Source: Cristatella mucedo
Lineage: Eukaryota; Bryozoa; Phylactolaemata; Cristatellidae
Direction of reading: 5' to 3'
Length of the DNA stretch: 64,000 nt
NCBI GenBank assembly: GCA_009760855.2
Contig: WPIO01000091.1
Span: 1,397,501-1,461,500 of the forward strand
In this document: positions 51,800-63,574 of the stretch, piece by piece
Layout of the letters: every line of letters begins with the position of its first letter
Numbering within the stretch: position 1 is the first letter of the stretch
Position numbers and translations under genes: made by a program
The notes under the pieces: generated by a model
Database searches by the model: none
What the model was told of the DNA's origin: nothing
Seen by the model: only the letters and a program-made list of their open reading frames with translations

Positions 51800-53700
51800 G
51801 GCCATCCTACACTTTTTTCGTCGCACAACTCATCATGTTATCGTTGACAGTTTTCAGTATGCAATTTCCAGGCTTTAAAGTTCCAACGACATCGACAAAT
51901 CTCGTAATCCAATTTTTGTCTATCGCTCTAAGAGGCGGAACGTTCATGCCTTGTAAACTTCCCTAGTAGCAATTAACACCTTGGAAAAACGGCTTATGTA
52001 TCTTGACACATACAAAATGTCAATATCTTGCACACCTATTACTGTACATGGTTGCAGCCGTGCCCAGCGAATGCCGATCTGACGCAGTTTCTACTGAAAA
52101 CTCACAAAGTTGTTTAGGACACTATTGTACAAAAGCTACGGTTGCATAATTAGGAAACGGTATTCTATTCACTGCCTACTACCTATTTCTAGCTTTGCAT
52201 ATTTCTGATGGATAAACTTGTTCAAATCGAAACTGTCACATCAATGGAAATGAAACAAGAAACACATAAAAGTTGAGGCCGTTTCGGAGTCTAGAAATTA
52301 CAGTAAGCATTTGCATCTGTAAATAGGTTAAACTGTATTCGGCCCCCTTTTTTATTTCTAATCAATGGTCGTGAGAATTGTGTTACTTTGGCACTTCGAA
52401 CAAAAATAACTTGCACAAAACCACTTTTCATTGCAAAAATAACAATCGAAAAGCTCAAGGAAAACACTTTGACAGTGTAGCCGTGTGACCTGCCAATAAA
52501 ATAACTGAAGGCGAACAAGGCTTGCATTGTGAATTATCAATCACTACCTTTTCTAATATTGCCCGGTTAGTGAAAAGGTAAGTTCTCTAGAACCACTAGT
52601 TTACCACAACTATGGAGCCCGTATTGCCTCTGCATTCCTTAATGATAACTCATTGCTTCGATTGCCCTCTGTTCGGAAATTTCAAGGGCATCGCGTTTGT
52701 TCTTTAGTGACTTGGAGGGTGTTCACTTTACTCCAACTATCCACAACGAACTCAACGGGAAAACATTATTTGCAGATCAGTGACGAGCTCTTTAGTCTAC
52801 TAGTAATGCAAGCAGCACGATAGGTGCCTATAGGCAGAGCCCGGCACGTCACAAGTACTTGCGCTGTCACTTAACATTACCCTTTGCAAGACTGAATCTC
52901 CCAATGATCTGTGTCAACGCAAAATACACGCAACGAAAGCCACAAAGCTTGGAACAATCAAGGGACCAACCACGTAATTACCAGCAGATTGTAGCTAAGC
53001 CAGCACCCTTGGTAACTGATTTGGTTATCTATCAGTGTCGAGAGTTTTACCAGCAGCAGGTTTTGAACATGTGCTGTAGGGCTATGGTGTTTGAAAATTA
53101 GGGCTGAATGCTTGTTTAACAAACTAGGAATGCTATTTCAGGTTTTTACTTTTTGTGTTTTGGGTCGTTTGTACACAACTGCGAGATTCACGGCATCGTG
53201 CGATTGAGACGGTACGTAAAGAAGAAAGTCTACATATTAACGCCTATGGAGGTGAAAATACCGAGCTAAATCCTACTCGATGACTTACACATCTCTTGAA
53301 CGAAGTATTTTATGTCGTAAGAGTAGGGTTCGGTGCTGAAACAAGCCAATCGGACTATAGCCAAAAGTGATCATTTTTGATTATGGGATTGTACAACAGT
53401 TGATCACAATGGCCTTATAAAAAGCCAGCGGCGTGACATAGACCACCAGTGATGGTTTCAAACTCACGAAGCAGCATTAGAGCTAGTTTGAGCAGCAGCA
53501 CACGAAACCGTTGATGTACATCGTGGTTACTGTTGAATGCCTCTAACCGTCCGCTTGTGTCAGAGATTTGTCTGCATTATGGAGACGGACTTGATCAGTC
53601 ATGATTTAACATCTTGTCGTCGCCACAACGTTCCTGCTACTGTCAACGTAATCAAAATATCAAAGGTAGAATACATTGTTAAATAGTGATCCCGTCATCG
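51800..53700 (+). repeat. 1.93-kb diverged repeat unit, copy A
   Basis: Landmarks in order: AAAGCTACGGTTGCATAA (52,131), CTATTTCTAGCTTTGCATATTT, GATAAACTTGTTCAAATCGAAA, TTGAGGCCGTTTCGG, AGAGCCCGGCACGTCACAAG, CAGTGTCGAGAGTTTTACCAGCAGCAG (near 53,033), CGGTGCTGAAACAAGCCAATCGGACTA. All recur about 1.93 kb downstream. No ORF of note and no inverted or LTR-like ends found. Confidence 0.75.
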
Positions 53701-55590
53701 TGAGAAAAATATTTTCCTTCAATATTTAGCATACATTCTTAATGCTTATTTATCACCCACGTATCAGATCGATGACAGCTAGTGATAGGTAGTGCCCACG
53801 TTTCGAAATGCCATTTATAGGTCAATCTACTGTACTCCAAACCGAATCATTATATATATTGTTTTGTGACCAGGAATTTTCATCGATAAAAAAGTACTTA
53901 TCTGTCAATACTACTTAACGACATTGCTGCCATATCTGTTGATACAGTAAAAGACAATATCCAACACATGAGAAACATCGTGTGGTTGTATCCAAGCCCA
54001 AGGAATACCTATCTGTGAGTGCTCATTCAGAAAAATAAAAAAGTTCTTTCCACTCTATTTTGAAAAAGCTACGATTGCATAAATAATAAATGTTTTCAAT
54101 TACCTGTTTTCTGCCCATTTCTAGTTGTGTACTTTTCTAATAGATAAACTTGTCGATATCTAAAGTGTCGCCGTAATAGAAAAAAAACAAGAAGGACAAA
54201 CACGTTTAGGCCGCTTAGGGATCACGGGACTACGGTAAACGATTGCACAAGTTAATACGTCAAATTCAACTAACTTTGATTTATTGCTGTGGAGATTTGG
54301 TTACTTAGACCTAGTAGCAAGGTATTGCTTTCCGGAAAGCACTTGCCGTTGCAAAAATGAAAAAACGGTTTATATAGACACTTCGACAATGTAGCCACCT
54401 AACCTGTGAACGTAGAAGCCGAAGGCGAACCACATTTGCTTTAGCTATTAGCAGTCACAATCTGTGTAGCAATACATGCTCAACAAACAAACATAAAATA
54501 AAGTTTCCTAAATCCACGAATGCACCACATTCACGGACCCCGATCTACCCCATGCACGGCATTAAGAGAATCTATCACCTCAATTGCTCCCCATTCGAAA
54601 ATATCAAGGGCGTGGGTTTATTCTTTTGTGAGCAAGAGACTGTGAACCATATTGTAACTATGCACACAGAGTTTCACACAAAAATACTCCTTGAAAATCA
54701 TTCACAAGTCGCCCGGGTCTACATCAAGTTAAAACAGCACTGTAGATGCTTATGTCCAGAGCCCGGCACATGAGAAGCACTTCTGCTGGTCATTAGAGTA
54801 GTACTCCACGTGTGAATGAATTGGTTAATAGTCATCTGCATACCAAATACAGGTGAATGAAACCACCAGACTTGCCGCGATCAGAGGACAAACCACGCAA
54901 TTAATAGCAGACTGCAAATGCACCAGAGCCCTGGGTAATTTACTTGGGGATCGATCAGTGTCACGAGTTTAGCCAGCAGCAGACCTTGACATTTTTTTAC
55001 GGCTATGGTATTTACAGAGTAGAGCTGAACGATTGCTTGTCCATCTAGTAATGCTGTTTAACTATTTTTTTCCAATTGTGTTCATCATTTTTACGAGACT
55101 ACATGTAGCCTTACCGGATATTTTTAAATCTAGAAGATCGGTAAAAGAGAATGTCGGCATACTCCCGCCTCTCTGATGGGAGTAAACCGAGCTCTGACTT
55201 ATTAAATGCCTTGCTAATCAACTAAATGATCGACCTGAATTCGTAACACTCGGGTTTAGTGCTGAAGCAAACCAGTCAGATCATTGCGATTACTTATTAT
55301 CCATAATTATTGGCTTAAACATCAGTTCATCGCCGAAGCCGCATACAAAGTCGTGGCTCTGAGCAAGAGGGACAGCCAGGATTCGAAATTCGGGTCACTG
55401 GCATTCAAGCCAATTAAGGCTCTAGTTCTAAGAACCTTTGGTATAAGTCATGGAGCCCGGTGATTGCCTCAAACCGTCTGCTAGTGTCAAATAGACAGGC
55501 CTGCACTATTAATACGGACTTTCGCATCAAGATATAAGGCTCTTCTTCACTGCCACTTTCATGCTACTGCCAGTGTACTCGCATGCTTCC
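53701..55590 (+). repeat. 1.93-kb diverged repeat unit, copy B
   Basis: Counterparts of the copy A landmarks: AAAGCTACGATTGCATAAAT (54,066), CATTTCTAGTTGTGTACTTTT, GATAAACTTGTCGATATC, AGAGCCCGGCACATGAGAAG, ATCAGTGTCACGAGTTTAGC (54,951) and AGTGCTGAAGCAAACCAGTC. Divergence is high, so the duplication is old. Confidence 0.75.
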
Positions 55591-56129
55591 TGGAACCACC
55601 TACACGTAACTAACCAAGCCAAATTGTTGAGGAGTCTCCCTGCCAGCTCACTGTCCACTTTAGCCAAATTAGGGCATCAAGTCTTATCGACCATTGAAAA
55701 TCCTTGACGTTGGTCAGTAACGTCCTGAATACAAAAATGTAGTTCAACTATTAGAGGATCGCCTAAACTCACTGCTATGATATTACACTCCTAAAGAACT
55801 AATTTTTGTCATGCTACTTAGCGATCATGAGAATATACAGCAGTTTCTTCATAGCAAGAAGTAGACGAAAGGTGTTCTTCATCTGCCATTTTTAATTGTG
55901 CGACCGAGAACGAGAGGACATGCGTTCCTAGAGTCAAACGACGTGCCATGTAACACGAAGTAAATGACATATAGTTTCATCGTACTGTAGCTCAGAGCCG
56001 GGCTATGCAGTTTTAGAGCGCACGAGAATTGCTCAGCAGGAAACAAATCTGTCCTAGAGCCAGAGGATACAGCCATCGTAACATGGCAATTAAGTGATTG
56101 ACATCGGCTGGCTCGTCGACTCTATGCGT
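55591..56129. other. Unassigned sequence
   Basis: No gene seen. AATTTTTGTCATGCTACTTAGCGATC near 55,800 faintly resembles the 5' part of the 1.93-kb repeat, so a third decayed copy may begin here. Confidence 0.4.
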
Positions 56130-56573
56130 CTACCTATTTATTTTAGAATAGGGCAACGCTTGCCGAATGTCGCCGTCGCTGCAAGTCATCCTAGATATGC
56201 TGGACGGTTTCCGCGAGAACCAAGAAGTGTGTGAAGAGCATCTGAGTTCTCGAGCTGCGAGGAAGGGAACGCAGAGGTCGCTGAGGTGATCGATGTTGGC
56301 TGGGTCGTCAACCCATTGTCCCAGCTTGTTATATAATGATACGGCGACGCTCACTAGTGGCCTATTCTTCATCTTTGGCTCCGTCTCGACGCCGTCGCCG
56401 GTATTTGCCGGACTTATTTCTCTGGAAGTAAGGGAGCAGGGCAGGCTGTTCGCCCGCGATTGAGGGACAGGACGAGACAAGGAGTGCGGAGACGTATTAC
56501 CCTCGCAAGAGTGCTTGTGCTGTTGAGAGCCTGTGAGAAGTGTAGTGATGAAACTGACCTTGACGCTCAGCAA
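56130..56573 (-). CDS. Hypothetical 147-residue ORF
   Basis: ATG-initiated minus-strand frame with mixed composition. The middle part (VSVAVSLYNKLGQWVDDPANIDHL) looks more protein-like than most frames here. No domain recognised, and no splice or polyadenylation context that I can support. It may be a fragment of an unidentified transposon ORF or a lone exon. Confidence 0.2.
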   Translation of the reverse strand: MLSVKVSFITTLLTGSQQHKHSCEGNTSPHSLSRPVPQSRANSLPCSLTSREISPANTGDGVETEPKMKNRPLVSVAVSLYNKLGQWVDDPANIDHLSDLCVPFLAARELRCSSHTSWFSRKPSSISRMTCSDGDIRQALPYSKINR

Positions 56574-56849
56574 CTTTGTACGCTTGCAAATAATGCGCTT
56601 GTCTGAAGCTCAGTAAAATTTGTGTGCCTCACTTTCCAGTTCGCGCCGCGGACTCACGGCCTCCTTTAGTGCGGATAATTTGGTCAGCGCCAGAAACGCT
56701 CAATTCGTAGCGGCCTGCTCATTGTGCATAAGCGCGCACCGAACGGCAAAAGGCAGTAGGTCACGCCGCTAGGTATGCAGCAGGTAAAGCCTACTCCGCC
56801 GAGCCTTCGGCCTTACAGTACGTTTGCAGAAAATTTAAAGTCTTTACGG

Positions 56850-56979
56850 CATCGTTCTGCTCGTACTGAGATTTAACCATTTGATGGCTCTTCTGTTGCA
56901 GCAAATGTAAAGCACCTAGAAAGAGACTGAGTTCTCTAAGGGTGCTTTATCAATAGCATTGTTATTATTATTATTATAA
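56850..56979 (+). mobile_element. L2-type LINE 3' tail
   Basis: GCAGCAAATGTAAAGCACCTAGAAAGAGACTGAG, TCTCTAAGGGTGCTTTATCA and an (ATT)n end. Extremely 5'-truncated. Confidence 0.85.
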
Positions 56980-57031
56980 ATTCATTTTCCGTCCGTGTTA
57001 TAGCCGATTGTCAATACTGAGATGTCAGCTG

Positions 57032-57635
57032 CTATAATCCGTCACAGTTAGCTGAATTGCTCATGTCTATCACGACCAAGTAATCTTGCCTGAAGATATT
57101 AAGTATATACAATTGGGTCTCGGCACGACCAATTTTTTTCTTAAAGATATGGCTAAATACGTTCGTTTGAGGTTTCAGAGCAACGATTAGGAGAGATAGT
57201 GCTGAACTAATAAAGAATCTATGCTTAGCGGACACTAAGCGATCAGTCTCGCAGCCTATGCTATGGGCCAGCTCCTTAAAAACCTTGCCTTTTTGTGATT
57301 CCAATCTCACGGTCGCTTTCGAGCCGATACACTTGAATATCGCTAGTGCTGCATTTAGATACCTACGAAAAGTCACTGTAAGTGTCACGGGAATTACTCT
57401 TATTCCGGAATCTCAGAACGAAGCAGCAGCAGGCTCGAGTGACAAACGGTTTCAGCGTCAGGATTTCATGCGGCTTTTGTTTCTTTGTGGAAGTTCTTCG
57501 CCCAAGCCATGGTCGAACGCAAATACTCGTAAAAAACCAAGCGGATCCCAGTACAGAAAGAACCATTTCGATGTCTTTTCCATCCTTCGGCAACCCTCTC
57601 AAGCGGACAGCCACCTCGAATGAAGGCATGGTCAA
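57032..57635 (-). CDS. Two overlapping hypothetical minus-strand frames
   Basis: Frames at 57,363-57,635 and 57,032-57,388 on the minus strand follow one another with a one-frame shift and would read as one protein of about 200 residues. The plus strand is also open here (57,258-57,648). No recognised family. The block could be a decayed coding exon with a frameshift, or chance. Confidence 0.18.
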
Positions 57636-57904
57636 GGTCGTCCACTAGTTTCCAAACAAAATATTGAACTATCTCTGCGTTTATTCTAGTGAGGAGCTTC
57701 CGCTGATCAGAAGCAAACGTACAAAGAGAAGAGTGTCCGTGTAGACGTCAGTGCGTGTCGTTTGTGTTTATTACTAATAAATAGATATGACAGTTTCCAT
57801 GTACGATGAAACACTCAGAAAGTTTACTATTTTTACAGTTGACATGCATTTGTAATAGGTATTTAAGTGGGTTTGCAGATTCGACTGAGCAGCCGTAAGT
57901 AGGT

Positions 57905-58080
57905 GCTAGCTGATTTAACTGCCTTTTTTGTGTTGCGACAGAAGAGCCTTGACGCTATTACCACCGCTTGCAGTGGCGATAAAGGATCGCCCACCACAGG
58001 ATTCGAACCCACGGTATAGGTTCCTAGGTCGTGAAAAGCAACCGCCTTACCTAGTGAGCAATTACGGCTCACCCAGTCCC
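57905..58080 (-). mobile_element. tRNA-headed SINE, family 2 (best minus-strand copy)
   Basis: On the minus strand: GTGAGCCGTAATTGCTCACT, a box-A-like TAAGGCGGTTGC, box B GGGTTCGAATCCTG, GTGGGCGATCCTTTATCGCC, CTGCAAGCGGTGG, CAAGGCTCTTCTGTCGC and the terminal GGCAGTTAAATCAGCTAGC. It is the clearest definition of the family together with 28.2 kb. Confidence 0.87.
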
Positions 58081-60583
58081 ACAGTCGTCATGCCATCTCC
58101 ATGGCAAGAGTAATTAGGGTAAATGGCAGCTTGTACAAATATGATGATTAAACTATGCACTGAGTTTCATTTTAAGATTTCATCAATTTTAGTAGATTTC
58201 AATAGCAACTGCATTGCCAAACAAAGAATATGAATGAAAAATGATCAGGTGATTTTGAGCGACGTTCACATACTCTAACATTGTGGTTTCTCATAAAGAG
58301 ACCTCAAGTAGTAGTACAGGACAAACTAAACTCTTACATGTAAGGTTTGAATACTAGCAAGTGACTTTAACTCTGGTCGTAAACCTAATCACTTAGCTGG
58401 GTTTTTGGGTTGAGCCCGTCAAACCAACTCCTCACAAATTGTGAGTTTGCTAAATTATATCTAATTTTTCACTTGATGCTTTACCTATTTTTAAAAATAT
58501 TGATAGCGAACCCTGTCACAACATCTCTGGTCTCGCCGGGGCGTGCAATTACAATGTGATTCAATACGTGTATGGTCCTGTCTCAGTTCAGCTCATAAAT
58601 AAAGCAGTAGGGAAACGTGCATGTATCATTCGAGGAACCACTAAAGTAAACGTTTCCGTTCTGATCTTTTTAACATGCATATTGCCCGATAACGACGTGA
58701 TAGTCGGCTAAATCTAGTACTAGATCCATGCAGGTGACATCTACCAGTACTATCTATGTATCTCAGTTTGCCAGAATCTATCTGACAGCATTGGATGAAA
58801 GCTTATTAAATAAATTAAATTTAAATAAATTAAATAAATAAAATTAAATTGGATTTAAGCTTTGCCGTGTCGTTATGATTTAATGGTCGTACACTAATCT
58901 GTGCTGACACTGACCTTCTTACAACAAACCCTAATTGCCAGTCGTTACTCCACACGTTAGCGACGTTAAAACTAGGCATATCTATACTGTGCACGGCACA
59001 ATGCACTTTGGGATCGTGCTTCAATTACCATACAATTCGTGCCTAGAATGAAAATAAGTTATATGTAAACGCTCTGCAAATGTATAAATTTCGTTAATAA
59101 TATAGCAAATTTGTTTCATGCAAATTGAGGCGAGCTACCACATCTAAATAGAAACAAGGAAATTTATCAAATGCTGAATATAAACCCGGGCATGTACATT
59201 TTTCAGAAGATTCAAATTATATAATTGCATTCACTGGTTTATATCATTGCTTTAATGAAAGACTTTCCGGTGCCTCTAAACGTTTGCTTTTTACCGTAGT
59301 CTCAATATCAATCAGCAAATCAACTCAATCGATAGCAATTTATTTTGAATCGAAATTATTCCAGCAGCTATCACCTCTTCCTATTCACCAAATCACGATG
59401 CCGGGATTAATCCCATACGACGCAAGCTGAACTTTCTTTAGGGCTAGCCACTTGTTCCTGACGTGTCTTTCCAACTAAATCTGCCCATAAACCAACCATA
59501 TTTCTTGCTTGTCCCATCATCTACAACGATGAAATATTAGTGCTTGCTTTTTGTCGCGAAAGCATGGCAATTGTCGATTACGACGACAATAACAAAGGAA
59601 TGAAATGATATAAAACAACCAATCTTCTCAATTCAGCGAATTGCATAACCAAGATTTAATGCATAGAAAACCTCAGGTATGCTTTTCTTTTTTAGCCTGG
59701 ATTACGTTAAATGTTTGGCAAACCAAAGTGGTGTCCTGGGAGGACTGCAATTCTGGAAAAAGATTTAATGACAATCCTGCCTACTACTACATTTCGCGTT
59801 AAGAATACCTAGCTATAATAGCCACAATTAATACCAATGAATCGCCTTGTAAACATCATTTTTGCTCAGTTATCAACCGTCTAGACCGACTGATTCGATG
59901 GTTTACGAGAAAGCAAGTGAAAGACCTAAAGTCTGGCAACAGTATTAACCGAGATTTTGATGACTTTCCTTCTACTTAAGCGGCAAGGCGATTGCTTAAC
60001 CTAACAGCATGCAATGTGGATAATTTTCAACTCTTTTAAGCTTTAAACTACATTAAAGTACCCTTTAAAAATCTGTGAAATGACTAGCATGCCGTAATGT
60101 AACATCTTACGGACTGAAAGGAAAGCATTATACTCCAGTTGACCATCTTCCAAAACTATCGGTTTTTTAGGAGGCTACGGCTGTCAGCCGCCCTAAACCT
60201 CATCCTCCAAAGGTGTAAACGTTAAAATGCATGCAAAAACAGGCAGGTGAGCGCGATTTTTCAGTTTTCTTCCATGCAGATAAGGGCATACTTCGTCACA
60301 GTTATCACAAAAGCTTCTTTAGACTGAAGTGTGTGTCCACACGTTCTCAATACTGGCGGTCCATAGGTTCCAGTATTATTGATCTTAAGTAAAACATACA
60401 TAATGAAGCTTGTAAAATAAGTCGAATTTCTGTCTGAGCTTGAATGAGTTACTCTGAAAACATACCAAGTGTTCAAATGAATTGTAAATTACCTAGATAT
60501 TAAAAAGAATCCACTTGACGAAATTTGACCTGATTTATCTTCTGGAAACGAAGATGCTTTTACAAACACACAAATTTATAAGA

Positions 60584-60588
<5 letters not shown>
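58081..60588. other. Unassigned AT-rich sequence
   Basis: No ORF, transposon end or tandem array recognised apart from an AAATTAAAT-rich patch at 58,800-58,850. Confidence 0.5.
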
Positions 60589-60623
<35 letters not shown>

Positions 60624-60664
60624 ATTCATATAAATATAGATATGTATATCTATATGTGTGTGTC
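60589..60664. repeat. (AT)n-rich simple sequence
   Basis: A pure (TA)n run of about 27 bp followed by ATAT-, CATATAAA- and GTGTGT-like words. Confidence 0.9.
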
Positions 60665-61317
60665 TTACTGAACGGCGACGGTTTTGCCCATAGGTACAGT
60701 GTAATTGTCTTCAAACCAAGGTCAACGATTTTTAGCCATTTAGCATATTTGAAGAATATGCATTCAGGTTTATTCCGTCAGTGCCCCAAGAAGATAAGCT
60801 TATATTTTTATACCAAAATTCTAATCGTTATCATCAACACTGTGCCTTAAGATCCCATTGAGAGTGCTCGGCTAAAAATTTATTCATTCTGCTACTCAGC
60901 ATCCGGTGTTGTGAAATAAAGGCATTAGGATGATAATCAAACTAACCTTGAAATAAAGCTGAGCCATCCATTAGCTGATCTTGTAGACTCGCAGCTGAAA
61001 CTTCCTAAAATGCACAGAAAATATTCGCCTGTAAAATGTCTGTTTTTTATTCGAGTTTAGTGCCAACTAGTCCAGCACATTATATTACTGTGTAATAGCC
61101 TTCTAGATATTCAGAAATTCTTTTACAGTTAGCTGATTATACGCTGCCAGCACCACTATGGTGAACGCAACGAGCAGCAAAGCCAACTACATTTCGTATG
61201 GTGTTCTATGAACGCGGAAATCAGGAACACTTGCTGACTGTTATTTCTGCTCACGAATTGCATACATTCACATTGATTTACGTTCGCATTACATGTCGAG
61301 AGTTAAACAGTCATGAC
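60665..61317. other. Unassigned sequence
   Basis: No gene or repeat recognised. Confidence 0.5.
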
Positions 61318-61497
61318 CAGGACGACAACAAGTCCTCTGGACCCTATTCCCACTCTCCTGCTCCTACGTTGCATTGATCTACTGCTGCCATGCATAACTA
61401 ACATAATTAATATGTCATTAGCCTCAGGTTATGTCCCAGCACTTTAAAAAAAGCTGTATTCAGGCATCTTCTCAAGAAAGCTACACTTGACCAAGAG

Positions 61498-61893
61498 AAT
61501 TTGAGCAACTACCGCCCAGTTTCCCTTTTACCATTCCTATCAAAGATACTCGAACGGGTCGTGGCAGACCAGCTGAACTCGTATATCGAAACCTCACACC
61601 TTGCTAGTAAGTTCCAGTCTGGCTTTAGAGCTAATCACTCCACAGAGTCAGCTTTGCTTCGGGTACACAACGACCTACTTAGGAATGCAGACGTGGGTAG
61701 AGTGTCTCTGCTTGTTTTGCTTGATTTTTTGGCAGCTTTTGATACCATCGATCACAAAGTTCTTCTAGAGTGCCTCTCATCTCGCCTGGGCATCTCTGGC
61801 ACTGCTCAGCAGTGGTTCAGGTCCTATCTCAGTGGGAGACTCCAGAGTATTGACGTGAATGGACAAAGATCATCTCAAGTACCTCTGAAATAA
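61498..61893 (+). pseudogene. LINE reverse transcriptase, fingers and first palm part
   Basis: Open segment of 130 codons with the RVT_1 motifs NYRPVSLLPFLSKILE, QSGFRANHSTESAL and FLAAFDTIDHKVLL (catalytic Asp in AFDTID). It ends at a TAA where the parent has Lys followed by GVPQGS. The parental pattern LDLSAAFDTIDH is altered to LDFLAAFDTIDH. Confidence 0.95.
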
Positions 61894-61951
61894 GGAGTAC
61901 CTCAGGGCTCCGTGCTAGGTCCGGTTCTGTTCACGGTTCCCTCTTGCTGAT

Positions 61952-62560
61952 GTGATTGCCAAGCACAATCTAGGCTTTCACTTCTATGCGGATGACACTC
62001 AGTTGTACATTTGCTTTGATCGCTCCCAGCCTTCGAGCACCTCAAATTCTCTCAACTCACTTGCTGCATGCATTCATGACATCCGCACATGGATGGCAGC
62101 AAATTTTCTAAAACTTAACGATGATAAAACTAACTTACTAGTTATGGGCAAACCCAGTGTGATCCAGAGATTGGACAGGCTGACTCTGAAAATTGGCTCT
62201 GCCAGCATATCTCCTGTTGAATCAGTTCGAAATCTAGGTGTCATATTCCAAAGCGACCTCTCGATAGACGACCATATCAGCTCCACAGTCAAATCCACCT
62301 ATTTTCTGCTTTATATCATTGCTAAAATTCGGGCTTGTTTAGATAAAGATACCACATCTAAGTTGGTCCATGCATTCGTGACATCCCTTCTCGACTTCTG
62401 CAACTCACTGCTTGCTGGCCTGCTAGCATGTGCGATCAGGCGATTGCAGCTGGTGCAAAACTCGGCAGCTAGACTTGTCTGCTGTGAGCGTCGCAGTTGC
62501 CACCCACAGTACTCCACTTCTCGCCGACCTGCACTGGCTACCAGTCAAGCAACGGATTGA
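61952..62560 (+). pseudogene. LINE reverse transcriptase, palm to C-terminal part
   Basis: Open segment of 202 codons: FYADDTQLYICFDRSQPS, then [59 protein letters not shown] and RRLQLVQNSAARLVC. A small insertion near 62,500 shifts the frame before the LLADLHWLPVKQRIDFKVL segment, which continues in another frame to about 62,795. Confidence 0.95.
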
Positions 62561-63092
62561 CTTCAAGGTTTTGTCGCTCACTTTTAGTTACTTTCATTCT
62601 ATGGCTCCAGCCTATCTATCAGATATACTACCCCATCAGGCCAAGCATCGTACCACTTGCTTTTCGGAATTCAACAGTCTAGAAATGCCTCGTACAAACC
62701 TTAAATCCTTTGGACAATGTGCATTTAGTTCATATGCTCCCAAAGCCTGGAACTCCCTCTCGACCTGCGTCAGAACATCCCCTGACCCGACCTGATCACA
62801 TTTAAAAGGAACCTAAAAACACACCTATTTAGGACAGCATATAGTGGGTCCCTGTGATTCGTCCTTGATATGCTTATGCGTGCTGACCTTGTGCATGCTG
62901 CCACTAACCACATTTGCATGCTGACCCTGTGCATGTCACCCCTAACCATATTATTCATTTCGTTTGTTTTTCAAGCATGATTTTACTTACCATTCAATTG
63001 CATTTCACTTTACAGCAAATGTAAAGCGCCTAGAGAGAGATTAAGTTCCCTGAGGGCGCTTTATCAAGTGAATTATTATTATTATTATTATG

Positions 63093-63570
63093 AACTTGTT
63101 GTGTAGATTATTAAAAAACTTAAGAATTGACTTGCTTCAAACACGTAGCACGAATCTTTGACGTATTTCTAGCTAAGCAAATAGCTAGCAGCAGAAATTC
63201 AAATCCCGGCCACGTTAAGTTTAACTTTGACACTTTCTCTTGGCAGTCCATCTAGCCGCCCATGAAGGTACGGAATTCATTCGAAAAAAATAGATTCAGT
63301 AAGTTGTTTGTCGTTAGTACATCACTTAAGTGTAGTACAACTTTTTATGCTCAGATTAGCAGCTTTGTGTAAGTAACAATTAGCGGAATATTGCCTTATA
63401 AAACTAAGCAAAGCGAGGAGTAGAGGCTTAACGTGTCGACACTACGCAGGTAATTTTATTAGTGCAAATGAACCTGTCAATTCTACCAAAATAGTGTCCA
63501 ATGCATGGTGCAAATTATAATTTTAAATACTGCATCGCTGCTTTAGTTATAACAATATGATCTATGATTG
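63093..63570. other. Unassigned AT-rich sequence
   Basis: No gene or repeat recognised. Confidence 0.5.
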
Positions 63571-63574
63571 CTAA

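Larger units (their letters stand above)
61318..63092 (+). mobile_element. L2-type LINE copy, family A, most complete
   Basis: The longest LINE copy here. It opens with a PLDPIPTLLLLRCIDLLLP segment (the usual 'DPIP..LLK' region before RT), frameshifts, then LSNYRPVSLLPFLSKILERV, SGFRANHSTESALL, LDFLAAFDTIDHKVLL with the first catalytic Asp, and FRSYLSGRLQSID. A stop at 61,891-61,893 precedes GVPQGSVLGPVLF, and about 25 bp further on a small deletion removes the usual TVYT/L segment. FYADDTQLY (61,982-61,996) is intact. The C-terminus, stem-loop (near 63,022-63,062) and (ATT)n tail are present. The N-terminal endonuclease is missing. The source lineage encodes the RT that would also mobilise matching SINEs. 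Confidence 0.96.

Noticed and set aside
53418-53520. TATA-like TTATAAAAAG as a promoter or LTR start in the 1.93-kb repeat
   Set aside because: The equivalent position in copy B does not keep the motif, and no LTR pair was found.
61318-63092. An active, full-length LINE
   Set aside because: It lacks the endonuclease region and has an in-frame stop at 61,891, a small deletion after GVPQGS, and further frameshifts.
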